DNA of 64,000 bases from contig SIJG01000101.1 of NCBI GenBank assembly GCA_023374025.1, positions 186,001-250,000 on the forward strand, read 5' to 3'. The position numbers were made by a program, and so were the translations under genes. The DNA comes from Heterodera schachtii (Eukaryota > Nematoda > Chromadorea > Rhabditida > Heteroderidae). Below the pieces are notes generated by a model that had not been told where the DNA came from, made no database searches, and was given only the letters and a program-made list of their open reading frames with translations. Position 1 is the first letter of the stretch. Every line of letters starts with the position of its first letter. This document shows positions 22,217 to 34,755 of this stretch, one piece after another.

Positions 22217-25200
22217 GTAAGTTCAAAATATTATTGACCAATGCTCCCATTTAGAGAATGGCAAATTAATTTTTCTTTTTAAACATATTTTTTTAATATC
22301 AACAATTAATTTTAAAATTTAAGTAAATGTAAAATCTTTTTTGGCGCTTAAATTATTTGTGGAGAGGGAAAACGCAAAAATGAGAGAGTGCTAAAATTCT
22401 GTACTAGTCATATTACAATGCCCAAACTAAATTATTTTAAATATAATTTTCTTAACTTGGAATAATTTAAATTTAAAAAATTGTAGTCGGTTTTAGCGCC
22501 AATTTTTGAAAAAATTTTATCGTGTTTTTGAGCATCTGTGCAAAAAAACATAACATCATCCCTGCAAAGGACATGTATTTTTCGGAAAAAAAACATTGAC
22601 AAAAATGCATTAAAAACGGCACTAATTAAAAAAAAGAGCAAAAAATCACCATACCATGATAAACAAGGAACGCATTTATATCTGTTAAAAAAATGCCAAA
22701 TATGTATATATATATGCCAAAGAATCCCCAAAATATGTGTTAAAAACCCCAAAAAAGGCCAAAATATGTGCCAAAAATGCAAGAAAATTGCTTAATATAT
22801 AAGTGTATTTCTCAAAAAAGTCTCATTTTTTATCCATTTCGCTTGCAAAATGATAATCAAAAATCAGTTCAGTGTTTTTTGACTAAATTTTTTTCTCACT
22901 TTCTAAGATTTATCATTTTCCGGAATTTTTTCGAAATTTAATTTTGTCATAAAATGAAAAAAAAATCCATGAAAAAGGTCAAAAAATAGGAAAAAAATAA
23001 ATTTTGAAAATTTTTGGGCATTGCCAAGAATTTTAGTGCCAAAAAACTACTACTTTTATAAAAAAAAACTCAAATTAAAAAAAAATCACTAAAATATGTG
23101 CTTAAACTGTCAAAACATCAAAATGCCTGTGCTTTTATTTGCCAAAAGCCCAAAAATGTTTAATATGTGCTAAAACTCGCTCTAATTTAAAGGAATACTT
23201 TTTAAATATCACTTTAAAAATTCATTGCTTTTGAAGAATTTGCCCGCCCCTCTCCAAAACCAAACCACAATTATCAGGGCTTCCTTTTTTATGTAAAAAG
23301 AAATTTGTTTCCGGATTCAGTTCTAATTAGTGGGAAAAACGTAATGCAAAATGGGGGTCTAACCGGGGAAATTCCGACTTATTTGTTGATTTTGGGATTT
23401 GTCGGAATACAAGTATGGGAAATATCGGTTTTTCTGCGCACTAGTTTCAATATATTAAGCATAAAAAACGCATTTTCCGCTTGGTTTGAGGCTTCTACGT
23501 TGACTTTTATTATGCCTTTTTTTTGCCTTTTTGTGATTTTCGTGCCTTAAATGCCTTTTTTGCCATTTTGCCGTTTTGGTGCCTTTTTTGGCGTTTTTTC
23601 CCGAAAAATTCCATTAAAATGCAATAAAATCGGGAAAATACACCCTAAGAAATGCGTTGAAAAAGTTTCAGAAAATGCACCGCTAAGAATTGAAAAATTT
23701 TCTCAAAAATTGATCGCCAAAATTTCATTTTTTTTCTTGATAAAAAATTTTAGGTTTAAAAATTTTCTTATTCGAAAAACATTATAAAACATTTAATAAT
23801 CATTTAAATGACCAAAATTAAGTTATTTGGTTAAGTTTTACGTGTTTTGCTCCCTAAAAATCCTTAATAAAAAAATTTAAATGCCTTTTTTCATACCTTT
23901 CGGGATTTTCGTGCCTTTTCATGCCCTTTTTCATTTTTTTCGTGCCTTTTATAGTGCCTTTTTCGCGGTTTTTGGTGCCTTTTTAGTCGGTCTCTATCTC
24001 TAATTATTATGTACATATTTTTATAAATATTTTGGCCTTTTTCGTACAATTTCGCCATTTTTTGAAAATATTTTCATTTTTTTACATATTTAAAGGTTTT
24101 TGAGAATTTAAAAATTTTTGTGAAAAATAAAAAAAATAATTTTTTTTTTGAAAATGTAGCTCAAAAAATCGGTTTTTTTTTCCAAAAGTGAGAAACCTTA
24201 AAAAATTTTCCGATTTGGCCCATCCCTGTTACGTTTTTTCTAAATGTTCCTCCTCCCACGTCGCTAAAAAAATTTACTGCATTTTGTTATGGGAAAAAAC
24301 TAAGCTTTTTTAATTTAAATTTTGTTATTTTCGTATTTCACATTTTATTTTTCGATTCGAAACAGCCCTGGTATTTATTAGCACATAGCAGTAATTGACT
24401 TTTTGATCAGTATTTAAACTATATTTTTGCATGAATTTTTTCATTTGAACCAAATCACCAAAATAAATTTTTAAAAAGTTTTAAAGATTGAAATTTAAAA
24501 ATTTTGATTTTTGAAAACCTTTAAAGAAGAGTTGCCAGATGTGATGATTTTTCAGGTTTAAATGTGAAAATACTTTTTTTTTTAATTTTCTCTTCTCCAA
24601 CACATTAAGAATACCAAATGAATTGAACAGAGATATTTAAAAAAAAATCAAAAAAAAATTCAAATAAAAAAAAGAAAAAAATATATTAAAAAAATGGTTT
24701 TTATTCGAAAATTTTCCAACCACTAAAAACAAAAAAAAAACAATTAATATTTTCTTTCCTTCTTAAACCAAAAAACCCAATTTTTGTTCAAAATCGTTTA
24801 ATATTATTACAAGATTTCTGAAAACCGCAGGAGCCAAAACCATAAAATTTTGAAAGTTTTCCAAAAACCAAAAAATTAATCATTTTAAGGACAAAAATTT
24901 TTTATAAAAGCTTTTTAATTTTTTACTTGTAAAATCATTCAATTAATTTTTTCTTTTTAAAAAATCTCAGTTTTTGCCTGGCCCATTTGAAAATTAGATA
25001 CGACTATTATCCGTAAAAATTACAATCAAATTTTATTTGAAAATATCAAAATAAATTTTGGAATTTAAAATTCAAAAAGAGAGGAAAAGATGAAAAGAAT
25101 AAAATTTAATAAATATATATATATTTTTTATAATGGAAAACATGAATTTTTAAATATTGGAACAGCTAATTTAGAAAAAATTTATCACTTTTTTTAGTCA

Positions 25201-25251
25201 GTTGGATCAGGAAATGCCCTAAAATTCTTTCCATAAATCTCGCAGTTTTCT

Positions 25252-26642
25252 TTATTTCCGTTTACTCCCAAACTTCTTCCTCCATAGCCTTAAACTGTTT
25301 CTGTCCACTCCCAATTTGTCTGCAATTTTGGTGTCGCTCATCATTTGGTTTTTGCTTTTTAATTTGTAAAACTTTTTTACAAATTCCATTTTCTCCGCTT
25401 TGGTGTAATGTTTATGTTTCGCTAAAAATATATTAAGATTAATATTAAAATTATTATATTAAAATGATACGAGTGGATATGCCAAACTGTCTCTTCCACA
25501 GATAAATTGTGGGCAATCCAACGCCAATTTTTTGTGTAATTTTTGCTTCAATTTTCTCAGTTGTTCTTATTTTAAATTTTTTAAAAATTTCTTCCTTCAT
25601 TTTTTCAAATTGTTTTATTTTCTCAAGCCTTTGATTTTTAGAAAATTTCTTTGTCCCTGCTTAAAAGGGGTGACAATTAATAATTTATAAAAAAGCTATT
25701 AGTAACAATTGTATGATAATATTCTATATCTTTTCAAAAATTTAAACTACATTTTAACAAATTTACATATTTTAAAGAAAATATAAATTTTTAGCACCTT
25801 TAAAAATAAGCAAAAGCCTAACCCATAAAATTTTGAATTTTATTTACCTAGTTCGGTCTTCCATTTATAAATTTGATGCCGATTAATGCCCAAATCCTGC
25901 GTAATTTCCCGTTCAATTTTTGCTCTTTCACTCTTTTCAATTTTGTTGCCGTAAATTTTTTCCTTTTTCATTTGTTCAAATTTTTTGATCAGTTCCAATT
26001 TTGTTGGCTCATCTTCCATTCTTGGTTTCCTTATTTGTTGAAATTTTCTCTTTATTTTAAAAATATTGCTCCGATTTGTACCTAATTTTTTGGCAATTTC
26101 GCATTCAAATTTATTGTTTGTCATTTCTTTATAAATTCCTTCTCTTCGTAAGGTATTTTTCATCAAATTAAATTTATTTAATATTTCCAATTCATCATCA
26201 CTTTCCTCACTGCTTTTTACATTCTGTAAATTTCCGCCATTTTAATTGGTTTGGACTATTTCTTTAATAATAAATTAGTTTTTACCGTATTATTTGTTTC
26301 GGAACTCGAATCATTTCCCTGTTTATTTGCTTCATCATTTAGTTGATATTCTTTAGATTTTGGAATCGTTATTTTTTGCTCATTTTCTATAAATGATTCT
26401 GATTTGATTTTTTGCAATATTTCAGGTTTTATGTCTTCTGCTGCCTGATAATTGTCATATTCTGTCTTAATGAGTGCACTATTTTTAAATGTTTGTTCAT
26501 CATTTACACATTTAGCATCAATTTCTTCTTGTTTTAGCTCGAATTCTCGTTTTTCCTTATTGTGTTCGTCAATTCCGTCAATTTCAATAAAAAATAAGGC
26601 AATAATGAAAATGAAAAACTCTTTTAAATAAATGTTTGTCAT
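25252..26642 (-). CDS. Predicted secreted protein with four tandem helix-turn-helix-like repeats, copy A
   Basis: Four exons on the minus strand, 26,642-26,286, 26,223-25,848, 25,656-25,471 and 25,421-25,252, mirror copy B (31,059-32,449) base for base as far as compared; see that entry for splice sites and domain layout. The product is 362 residues: signal peptide (MTNIYLKEFF then IFIIALFFIEIDG), an acidic segment to about residue 130, then four units of about 50 residues ending in motifs such as INRHQIYKWKTELG and VDRNSLRLWRKKFG. Transcription runs outward from the palindrome spacer. The lack of visible change between the copies means very recent duplication, gene conversion or an assembly duplicate. 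Confidence 0.75.
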
Positions 26643-27817
26643 TGGAAAGCTACAAATTAAATGATATTAGAATTTTATAAAAATAATATTGAAATATTTT
26701 GAGATTTTTAAATAAGAAAATGCATGCAATGAATCAATAATTGATTCAAAAAAATAATTGACTCTAATATATGATAATATATGCTATGCGAGTTATATGT
26801 TGTATATTAATATAAAAATGCCTAGAAAGCGTATAGACTAGTCATAAAAAACGAAATAATTAAAAGCGTTTTTGTATGCGGACGATGTTAAATTATATTA
26901 TGCCCATGAAAATGAAAATATTTTTAAATAAATGTTTATCATTGAAAAGAAAATTTGTTTATCTGTGCTCAACAAAAATTGCTTTGACAAAACAGTAAAA
27001 ATTAATTAATAATTATATATTTCAAAAAACTTCATTAAAATATTTGCCGTTTTAGCTAAATATAAATTATACAAGCTGTCGAACAAAAGTCTTAATAAAT
27101 AGCAAATTTTTTTTATCACAATCCAATATAAAAATGTTTACTTAAATTTGTTTAATTTTTTGCATTAAAATAAATATGTGTAAAATCTCATATTCAAACC
27201 CAGCAATAATTCAGTAATTTTCTTCATCAAAAATAAATATACAATTGATTCATTATCGAAAGCAGTCAAAGCGGACAGTTGGCTAACCTCGTGAAGAACC
27301 TAAATCTTTCTATTTAAGTTTTTTATTTTATTTTTAGAATTTTTGATTTCATATTAAAAGGAAATAAAATTGCGACTTTTTATGTTAATTAAAATTATTA
27401 TGTAAAAATAAATTCGAGACTTAAATTTTTTTTTTATTGTATATTCTATTTTTCGAATAAAATGCGGTGGGGTGCTTGGAAAAAAGTTTTTTGAGTCATT
27501 AATTCCAAATAAATCTCACTTTCTTTCCACAAACAACACAAAACGCAATTAAAGGAGTTACTTATGAGATCAAAAAGGAATTCAAACAAATGAAAAAAAC
27601 GAAATTTAAATTTAAAACCAATCATTAAAATATCAAGTAAAATAGGAATTTAATACTTTTTTAATTATTGTAATTGTCGCAATTCAGTCATTCAGATAAA
27701 AAGTCATGTTTAAATCCGATGCATAATGAGCTAATTCACATTTGGATTTTATTTATGGAAAAATTTTCAGCTTTGACGAAATAATTTTATTTGCCAATTT
27801 TGGTTATGAATCTTAAC

Positions 27818-27952
27818 TTAAAATTCGAAAAAAATGATAAAATTTCGAAAATTATTCAATTCCAAAAAGACATTTTCCGAGTAAACATGAACTGGATTTG
27901 GGCAGATACACCTACCACAACAGTAAATAATTAGTAGAAACAGTCGCATCAT
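27818..27952 (-). CDS. Small secreted-type frame, 44 residues, copy A
   Basis: The frame starts MMRLFLLIIYCCGRCICPNP, a short hydrophobic stretch with four Cys that could be a signal peptide, and ends NFIIFFEF. The copy in the right arm (29,749-29,883) differs at one visible codon (Ile here, Thr there, residue 40). It may be a first exon or a chance frame. The ATG pair lies 20 bp from the palindrome's inner edge. Confidence 0.35.
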   Translation of the reverse strand: MMRLFLLIIYCCGRCICPNPVHVYSENVFLELNNFRNFIIFFEF

Positions 27953-27972
27953 CTCAAAGAAAATAATAATAA

Positions 27973-29728
27973 GACGCCGCAACCGATCCAAAGGAATCCA
28001 ACCGCCAAACAACCAAAAACAACGGAAAAGCACGGATCATGTCGTCGGACAGATTGAAGCAAAACCTCGCCAACTTGCCAAGGGCATCTGCACAAACAGA
28101 AGCGGAAAAAGAGGAGCAACCGAAGGAGAGAAAGCCACGATCAGTAGCGAGCTGAAAAACCAAAACAAGCGGAGGAAGCATTCAAGAAACCATCGCAAAC
28201 ACACGAGAAGCACGGTAATTCTGGAGAGCAAGGAAGGCCGAATCAACGAAAGGAAGGAAAAAGGCGACCAATCGTCTACAACTGACGCATTCCATGCCGT
28301 GACTTCTGTTGACGACCTCCGTTGTCGCCTTGCTTCCGGTTTTGCTGCATTTCATCTTCGCTGCCGGTGAGAGAAACGTTGTCGATGTCCTCGTTTGCAT
28401 GCGGTGAAGCCGTGGTTTTCTGCTTCTTCTTCAACAAGCAGAATGTCTCCCTCTTTTGAAGTTTGCTGTCCGTTGTTTAGCCGTTTAATGACTCTGATAT
28501 TAAAAAGTATTATAAATTCATTCTTGTTTGGACTTGTGGTCCTAACAATGATTCCACATGTTAATAGAAAAAAGGGGATCTTCATGAATTACCAAAACAC
28601 AAGTTCTATTTAATTAAGTAGTTTTCCTGGCCCTCAGGAAAGGCTTTTTCTCTTTTTTTATAACGATATAAATAAAATTTTCATTTATTTTTTTTGAAAT
28701 TGTGTATATCCTCAAATGTCGGGTCCTCAAAAGTCGGGTCCTCAAATGTCTGGTCCTCAAATGTCAAGTCCTCAAATGTCGCACCACGGAACCAACCCAT
28801 AGTGATATAGTTATATTTAAAGAAAATAGGAACTTAATATATCTCCGCAAAGAAACAAATAAAAGGGAAAGAGTCATTTCGGCTCCCATGCTTCAGCGCC
28901 AGCCAAAGTTTTTGGATTTTAACTCTTATCATTGTCAGCCATATCAAAAAAGAATAATCGACATTAAAAATGAAGACCAGTGAAATGTGAGGGTACTGAA
29001 TGTGGCGTGACGGAGAGTGGATGTTACTTGAAAATAAGCCACGCCCGCTCAAGTATGAGCACACAGGCACCTCCAGACAGATAGTATTTTATCGAACGAA
29101 ATAGGAGGCATCACGTTCCGCCATTCATATTTTTATTTAGATTTTTTAACATTTAAATGTATATTTGTGATTTCTAAAATCAAAGGGTTGTTAAGCGCTT
29201 TTGAATAATACAATGTTACTGGATTTAGCCAATAATAAATTCTCGATTCTTTTTGTGACAGCACTGGTTCGTTCATGTACGTCTCGGCTTCCGACGGTCT
29301 TATTAATTTTAATGTCATACAAATATTTTTAAAATTTTGAAGCGAATTAAAACAATTTTTAATCTTAAAAAATACTACGTGTTCTATGGGATTTCTTTTT
29401 CCTAAGATTTCAATTCGTCCCAGAAATAATGATGAGAATGTATTGATTATTAATTCATCCTTCCCTTTTTAGGTCACTGAAAATTGGGTATACCCCACCT
29501 CCGTAAACATTTACTACTATCTGAGTGTGGTGGGAATTGACAGTCAACCACATCAACAATTGTGGAGATAAGAATTAAAAATATATTTATAAGCCATTCA
29601 GACAATGATTTTATAATTAAAAAAACTGAAATTCTTTTCACTGAATTGGTGGGTTTTCTTTCGTTTGAATTTTTTATATAGAATTGCTATTTTTTACTCA
29701 AATAAATTATTATAAATTAATTTATAAA
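27973..29728. other. Palindrome 1 spacer with a GC-richer, multi-frame-open island
   Basis: About 28,030-28,460 is much GC-richer than its surroundings and open in several frames. On the plus strand MSSDRLKQNLANLPRASAQT starts at 28,039 and ends at a TGA at 28,153-28,155; AEKPKQAEEAFKKPSQTHEK then runs from 28,151 in another frame. On the minus strand ANEDIDNVSLTGSEDEMQQN then KQGDNGG ends near 28,285. The correct strand cannot be decided; it looks like a coding remnant. The rest of the spacer is AT-rich. 28,990-29,115 is a GC-richer patch without a long frame. Confidence 0.4.
28711..28780. repeat. Tandem repeat, 15-bp unit, 4.7 copies
   Basis: CTCAAATGTCGGGTC is repeated with one or two changes per unit. 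Because the unit is a multiple of three it would encode a five-residue repeat (VLKCR/VLKSR) in an otherwise unsupported frame. Confidence 0.9.
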
Positions 29729-29748
29729 TTATTATTATTTTCTTTGAG

Positions 29749-29883
29749 ATGATGCGACTGTTTCTACTAATTATTTACTGTTGTGGTAGGTGTATCTGCC
29801 CAAATCCAGTTCATGTTTACTCGGAAAATGTCTTTTTGGAATTGAATAATTTTCGAAATTTTATCACTTTTTTCGAATTTTAA
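29749..29883 (+). CDS. Small secreted-type frame, 44 residues, copy B
   Basis: Mirror of 27,818-27,952. Two consecutive ATGs open MMRLFLLIIYCCGRCICPNP followed by VHVYSENVFLELNNFRNF and a TAA. It lies 1.2 kb upstream of the HTH-repeat gene on the same strand, but no splice link between them is evident. Function unknown. Confidence 0.35.
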   Translation: MMRLFLLIIYCCGRCICPNPVHVYSENVFLELNNFRNFITFFEF

Positions 29884-31058
29884 GTTAAGATTCATAACCA
29901 AAATTGGCAAATAAAATTATTTCGTCAAAGCTGAAAATTTTTCCATAAATAAAATCCAAATGTGAATTAGCTCATTATGCATCGGATTTAAACATGACTT
30001 TTTATCTGAATGACTGAATTGCGACAATTACAATAATTAAAAAAGTATTAAATTCCTATTTTACTTGATATTTTAATGATTGGTTTTAAATTTAAATTTC
30101 GTTTTTTTCATTTGTTTGAATTCCTTTTTGATCTCATAAGTAACTCCTTTAATTGCGTTTTGTGTTGTTTGTGGAAAGAAAGTGAGATTTATTTGGAATT
30201 AATGACTCAAAAAACTTTTTTCCAAGCACCCCACCGCATTTTATTCGAAAAATAGAATATACAATAAAAAAAAAATTTAAGTCTCGAATTTATTTTTACA
30301 TAATAATTTTAATTAACATAAAAAGTCGCAATTTTATTTCCTTTTAATATGAAATCAAAAATTCTAAAAATAAAATAAAAAACTTAAATAGAAAGATTTA
30401 GGTTCTTCACGAGGTTAGCCAACTGTCCGCTTTGACTGCTTTCGATAATGAATCAATTGTATATTTATTTTTGATGAAGAAAATTACTGAATTATTGCTG
30501 GGTTTGAATATGAGATTTTACACATATTTATTTTAATGCAAAAAATTAAACAAATTTAAGTAAACATTTTTATATTGGATTGTGATAAAAAAAATTTGCT
30601 ATTTATTAAGACTTTTGTTCGACAGCTTGTATAATTTATATTTAGCTAAAACGGCAAATATTTTAATGAAGTTTTTTGAAATATATAATTATTAATTAAT
30701 TTTTACTGTTTTGTCAAAGCAATTTTTGTTGAGCACAGATAAACAAATTTTCTTTTCAATGATAAACATTTATTTAAAAATATTTTCATTTTCATGGGCA
30801 TAATATAATTTAACATCGTCCGCATACAAAAACGCTTTTAATTATTTCGTTTTTTATGACTAGTCTATACGCTTTCTAGGCATTTTTATATTAATATACA
30901 ACATATAACTCGCATAGCATATATTATCATATATTAGAGTCAATTATTTTTTTGAATCAATTATTGATTCATTGCATGCATTTTCTTATTTAAAAATCTC
31001 AAAATATTTCAATATTATTTTTATAAAATTCTAATATCATTTAATTTGTAGCTTTCCA

Positions 31059-32449
31059 ATGACAAACATTTATTTAAAAGAGTTTTTCATTTTCATTATT
31101 GCCTTATTTTTTATTGAAATTGACGGAATTGACGAACACAATAAGGAAAAACGAGAATTCGAGCTAAAACAAGAAGAAATTGATGCTAAATGTGTAAATG
31201 ATGAACAAACATTTAAAAATAGTGCACTCATTAAGACAGAATATGACAATTATCAGGCAGCAGAAGACATAAAACCTGAAATATTGCAAAAAATCAAATC
31301 AGAATCATTTATAGAAAATGAGCAAAAAATAACGATTCCAAAATCTAAAGAATATCAACTAAATGATGAAGCAAATAAACAGGGAAATGATTCGAGTTCC
31401 GAAACAAATAATACGGTAAAAACTAATTTATTATTAAAGAAATAGTCCAAACCAATTAAAATGGCGGAAATTTACAGAATGTAAAAAGCAGTGAGGAAAG
31501 TGATGATGAATTGGAAATATTAAATAAATTTAATTTGATGAAAAATACCTTACGAAGAGAAGGAATTTATAAAGAAATGACAAACAATAAATTTGAATGC
31601 GAAATTGCCAAAAAATTAGGTACAAATCGGAGCAATATTTTTAAAATAAAGAGAAAATTTCAACAAATAAGGAAACCAAGAATGGAAGATGAGCCAACAA
31701 AATTGGAACTGATCAAAAAATTTGAACAAATGAAAAAGGAAAAAATTTACGGCAACAAAATTGAAAAGAGTGAAAGAGCAAAAATTGAACGGGAAATTAC
31801 GCAGGATTTGGGCATTAATCGGCATCAAATTTATAAATGGAAGACCGAACTAGGTAAATAAAATTCAAAATTTTATGGGTTAGGCTTTTGCTTATTTTTA
31901 AAGGTGCTAAAAATTTATATTTTCTTTAAAATATGTAAATTTGTTAAAATGTAGTTTAAATTTTTGAAAAGATATAGAATATTATCATACAATTGTTACT
32001 AATAGCTTTTTTATAAATTATTAATTGTCACCCCTTTTAAGCAGGGACAAAGAAATTTTCTAAAAATCAAAGGCTTGAGAAAATAAAACAATTTGAAAAA
32101 ATGAAGGAAGAAATTTTTAAAAAATTTAAAATAAGAACAACTGAGAAAATTGAAGCAAAAATTACACAAAAAATTGGCGTTGGATTGCCCACAATTTATC
32201 TGTGGAAGAGACAGTTTGGCATATCCACTCGTATCATTTTAATATAATAATTTTAATATTAATCTTAATATATTTTTAGCGAAACATAAACATTACACCA
32301 AAGCGGAGAAAATGGAATTTGTAAAAAAGTTTTACAAATTAAAAAGCAAAAACCAAATGATGAGCGACACCAAAATTGCAGACAAATTGGGAGTGGACAG
32401 AAACAGTTTAAGGCTATGGAGGAAGAAGTTTGGGAGTAAACGGAAATAA
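31059..32449 (+). CDS. Predicted secreted protein with four tandem helix-turn-helix-like repeats, copy B
   Basis: Exons 31,059-31,415, 31,478-31,853, 32,045-32,230 and 32,280-32,449 join with consistent phases (0, 1, 1) into 362 codons plus TAA. Introns are GTAAAA...TTTACAG (62 bp), GTAAAT...AAGCAG (191 bp) and GTATCA...TTTTTAG (49 bp). Residues 1-23 form a signal peptide (FFIFIIALFFI core). Residues 24-130 are acidic and Lys/Glu/Asn-rich. Four related units follow at about 132-181, 193-245, 252-303 and 311-358, each with a Lys-rich first helix, then KKLGTNRSNIFKIKRKF, QDLGINRHQIYKWKTELG, QKIGVGLPTIYLWKRQFG and DKLGVDRNSLRLWRKKFG. The pattern (LG..R..IY.WK..F) resembles transposase/homeodomain-type HTH. 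Exons 3 and 4 carry one unit each, so units may multiply by exon duplication. A secreted, basic, multi-HTH protein in a plant parasite would fit a host-nucleus-directed effector; that is inference. Confidence 0.8.
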
Positions 32450-34478
32450 AGAAAACTGCGAGATTTATGGAAAGAATTTTAGGGCATTTCCTGATCCAAC
32501 TGACTAAAAAAAGTGATAAATTTTTTCTAAATTAGCTGTTCCAATATTTAAAAATTCATGTTTTCCATTATAAAAAATATATATATATTTATTAAATTTT
32601 ATTCTTTTCATCTTTTCCTCTCTTTTTGAATTTTAAATTCCAAAATTTATTTTGATATTTTCAAATAAAATTTGATTGTAATTTTTACGGATAATAGTCG
32701 TATCTAATTTTCAAATGGGCCAGGCAAAAACTGAGATTTTTTAAAAAGAAAAAATTAATTGAATGATTTTACAAGTAAAAAATTAAAAAGCTTTTATAAA
32801 AAATTTTTGTCCTTAAAATGATTAATTTTTTGGTTTTTGGAAAACTTTCAAAATTTTATGGTTTTGGCTCCTGCGGTTTTCAGAAATCTTGTAATAATAT
32901 TAAACGATTTTGAACAAAAATTGGGTTTTTTGGTTTAAGAAGGAAAGAAAATATTAATTGTTTTTTTTTTGTTTTTAGTGGTTGGAAAATTTTCGAATAA
33001 AAACCATTTTTTTAATATATTTTTTTCTTTTTTTATTTGAATTTTTTTTTGATTTTTTTTTAAATATCTCTGTTCAATTCATTTGGTATTCTTAATGTGT
33101 TGGAGAAGAGAAAATTAAAAAAAAAAGTATTTTCACATTTAAACCTGAAAAATCATCACATCTGGCAACTCTTCTTTAAAGGTTTTCAAAAATCAAAATT
33201 TTTAAAATTTCAATCTTTAAAACTTTTTAAAAATTTATTTTGGTGATTTGGTTCAAATGAAAAAATTCATGCAAAAATATAGTTTAAATACTGATCAAAA
33301 AGTCAATTACTGCTATGTGCTAATAAATACCAGGGCTGTTTCGAATCGAAAAATAAAATGTGAAATACGAAAATAACAAAATTTAAATTAAAAAAGCTTA
33401 GTTTTTTCCCATAACAAAATGCAGTAAATTTTTTTAGCGACGTGGGAGGAGGAACATTTAGAAAAAACGTAACAGGGATGGGCCAAATCGGAAAATTTTT
33501 TAAGGTTTCTCACTTTTGGAAAAAAAAAACCGATTTTTTGAGCTACATTTTCAAAAAAAAAATTATTTTTTTTATTTTTCACAAAAATTTTTAAATTCTC
33601 AAAAACCTTTAAATATGTAAAAAAAATGAAAATATTTTCAAAAAATGGCGAAATTGTACGAAAAAGGCCAAAATATTTATAAAAATATGTACATAATAAT
33701 TAGAGATAGAGACCGACTAAAAAGGCACCAAAAACCGCGAAAAAGGCACTATAAAAGGCACGAAAAAAATGAAAAAGGGCATGAAAAGGCACGAAAATCC
33801 CGAAAGGTATGAAAAAAGGCATTTAAATTTTTTTATTAAGGATTTTTAGGGAGCAAAACACGTAAAACTTAACCAAATAACTTAATTTTGGTCATTTAAA
33901 TGATTATTAAATGTTTTATAATGTTTTTCGAATAAGAAAAAACCTAAAATTTTTTATCAAGAAAAAAAATGAAATTTTGGCGATCAATTTTTGAGAAAAT
34001 TTTTCAATTCTTAGCGGTGCATTTTCTGAAACTTTTTCAACGCATTTCTTAGGGTGTATTTTCCCGATTTTATTGCATTTTAATGGAATTTTTCGGGAAA
34101 AAAGCCAAAAAAGGCACCAAAACGGCAAAATGGCAAAAAAGGCATTTAAGGCACGAAAATCACAAAAAGGCAAAAAAAAGGCATAATAAAAGTCAACGTA
34201 GAAGCCTCAAACCAAGCGGAAAATGCGTTTTTTATGCTTAATATATTGAAACTAGTGCGCAGAAAAACCGATATTTCCCATACTTGTATTCCGACAAATC
34301 CCAAAATCAACAAATAAGTCGGAATTTCCCCGGTTAGACCCCCATTTTGCATTACGTTTTTCCCACTAATTAGAACTGAATCCGGAAACAAATTTCTTTT
34401 TACATAAAAAAGGAAGCCCTGATAATTGTGGTTTGGTTTTGGAGAGGGGCGGGCAAATTCTTCAAAAGCAATGAATTT

Positions 34479-34755
34479 TTAAAGTGATATTTAAAAAGTA
34501 AAAATATCTGCAAGATTTTGTTATAGCGGATGTTTTATTTATCGAGCGCGCCGCGCGGAGATCGATTAAAGCACAATGTTCTTCAAAATGTGGGTGGGCG
34601 AAGCGAATGTCCGATGCGCAATTATAAGCAAAATTTTGGCGCAAAAATTGAATTGATTTCACCAGTGAAAGGATTTATATGTTTTTACATTTTTTTCGCA
34701 TATGCTATCGCATGTAAAGCTCAAAAATTGTATTTTTTATCTGTTTTCCTTTAAA
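34479..34755 (-). other. Insertion specific to the right arm of palindrome 1, with exon-like island
   Basis: The left arm runs straight from the motif GTGATATTTAAAAAGTA into AATTAGAGCGAG, while here about 245 bp intervene. The insertion includes a GC-rich island (CGAGCGCGCCGCGCGGAGAT) whose minus-strand frame reads NCASDIRFAHPHFEEHCALI then DLRAAR. An inverted copy of its first about 95 bp lies at 35,772-35,878, just outside the palindrome, and a diverged relative lies at 17,552-17,740. It could be one end of a mobile element or a piece moved by the inversion event. Confidence 0.6.

Larger units (their letters stand above)
22417..27972 (-). repeat. Palindrome 1, left arm (5.56 kb)
   Basis: The arm is an inverted, nearly identical copy of 29,729-35,526. 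From 25,252 to 27,972 coordinates mirror exactly (x + x' = 57,701) with no net indel; farther out the sum drifts by a few bases and then by about 245 because of an insertion in the right arm. It holds one copy of the secreted HTH-repeat gene, a small secreted-type frame at its inner end, and AT-rich repeat sequence outside 25 kb. Confidence 0.9.

Noticed and set aside
23305..23787. Frames of about 80 residues in both palindrome arms (mirror 33,916-34,391)
   Set aside because: They fall in a GTGCC/GGCAC low-complexity repeat and are disrupted in the third copy at 18.7-19.8 kb.
28711..28780. CRISPR-like array
   Set aside because: 15-bp head-to-tail units without spacers; a simple tandem repeat in a eukaryotic genome.
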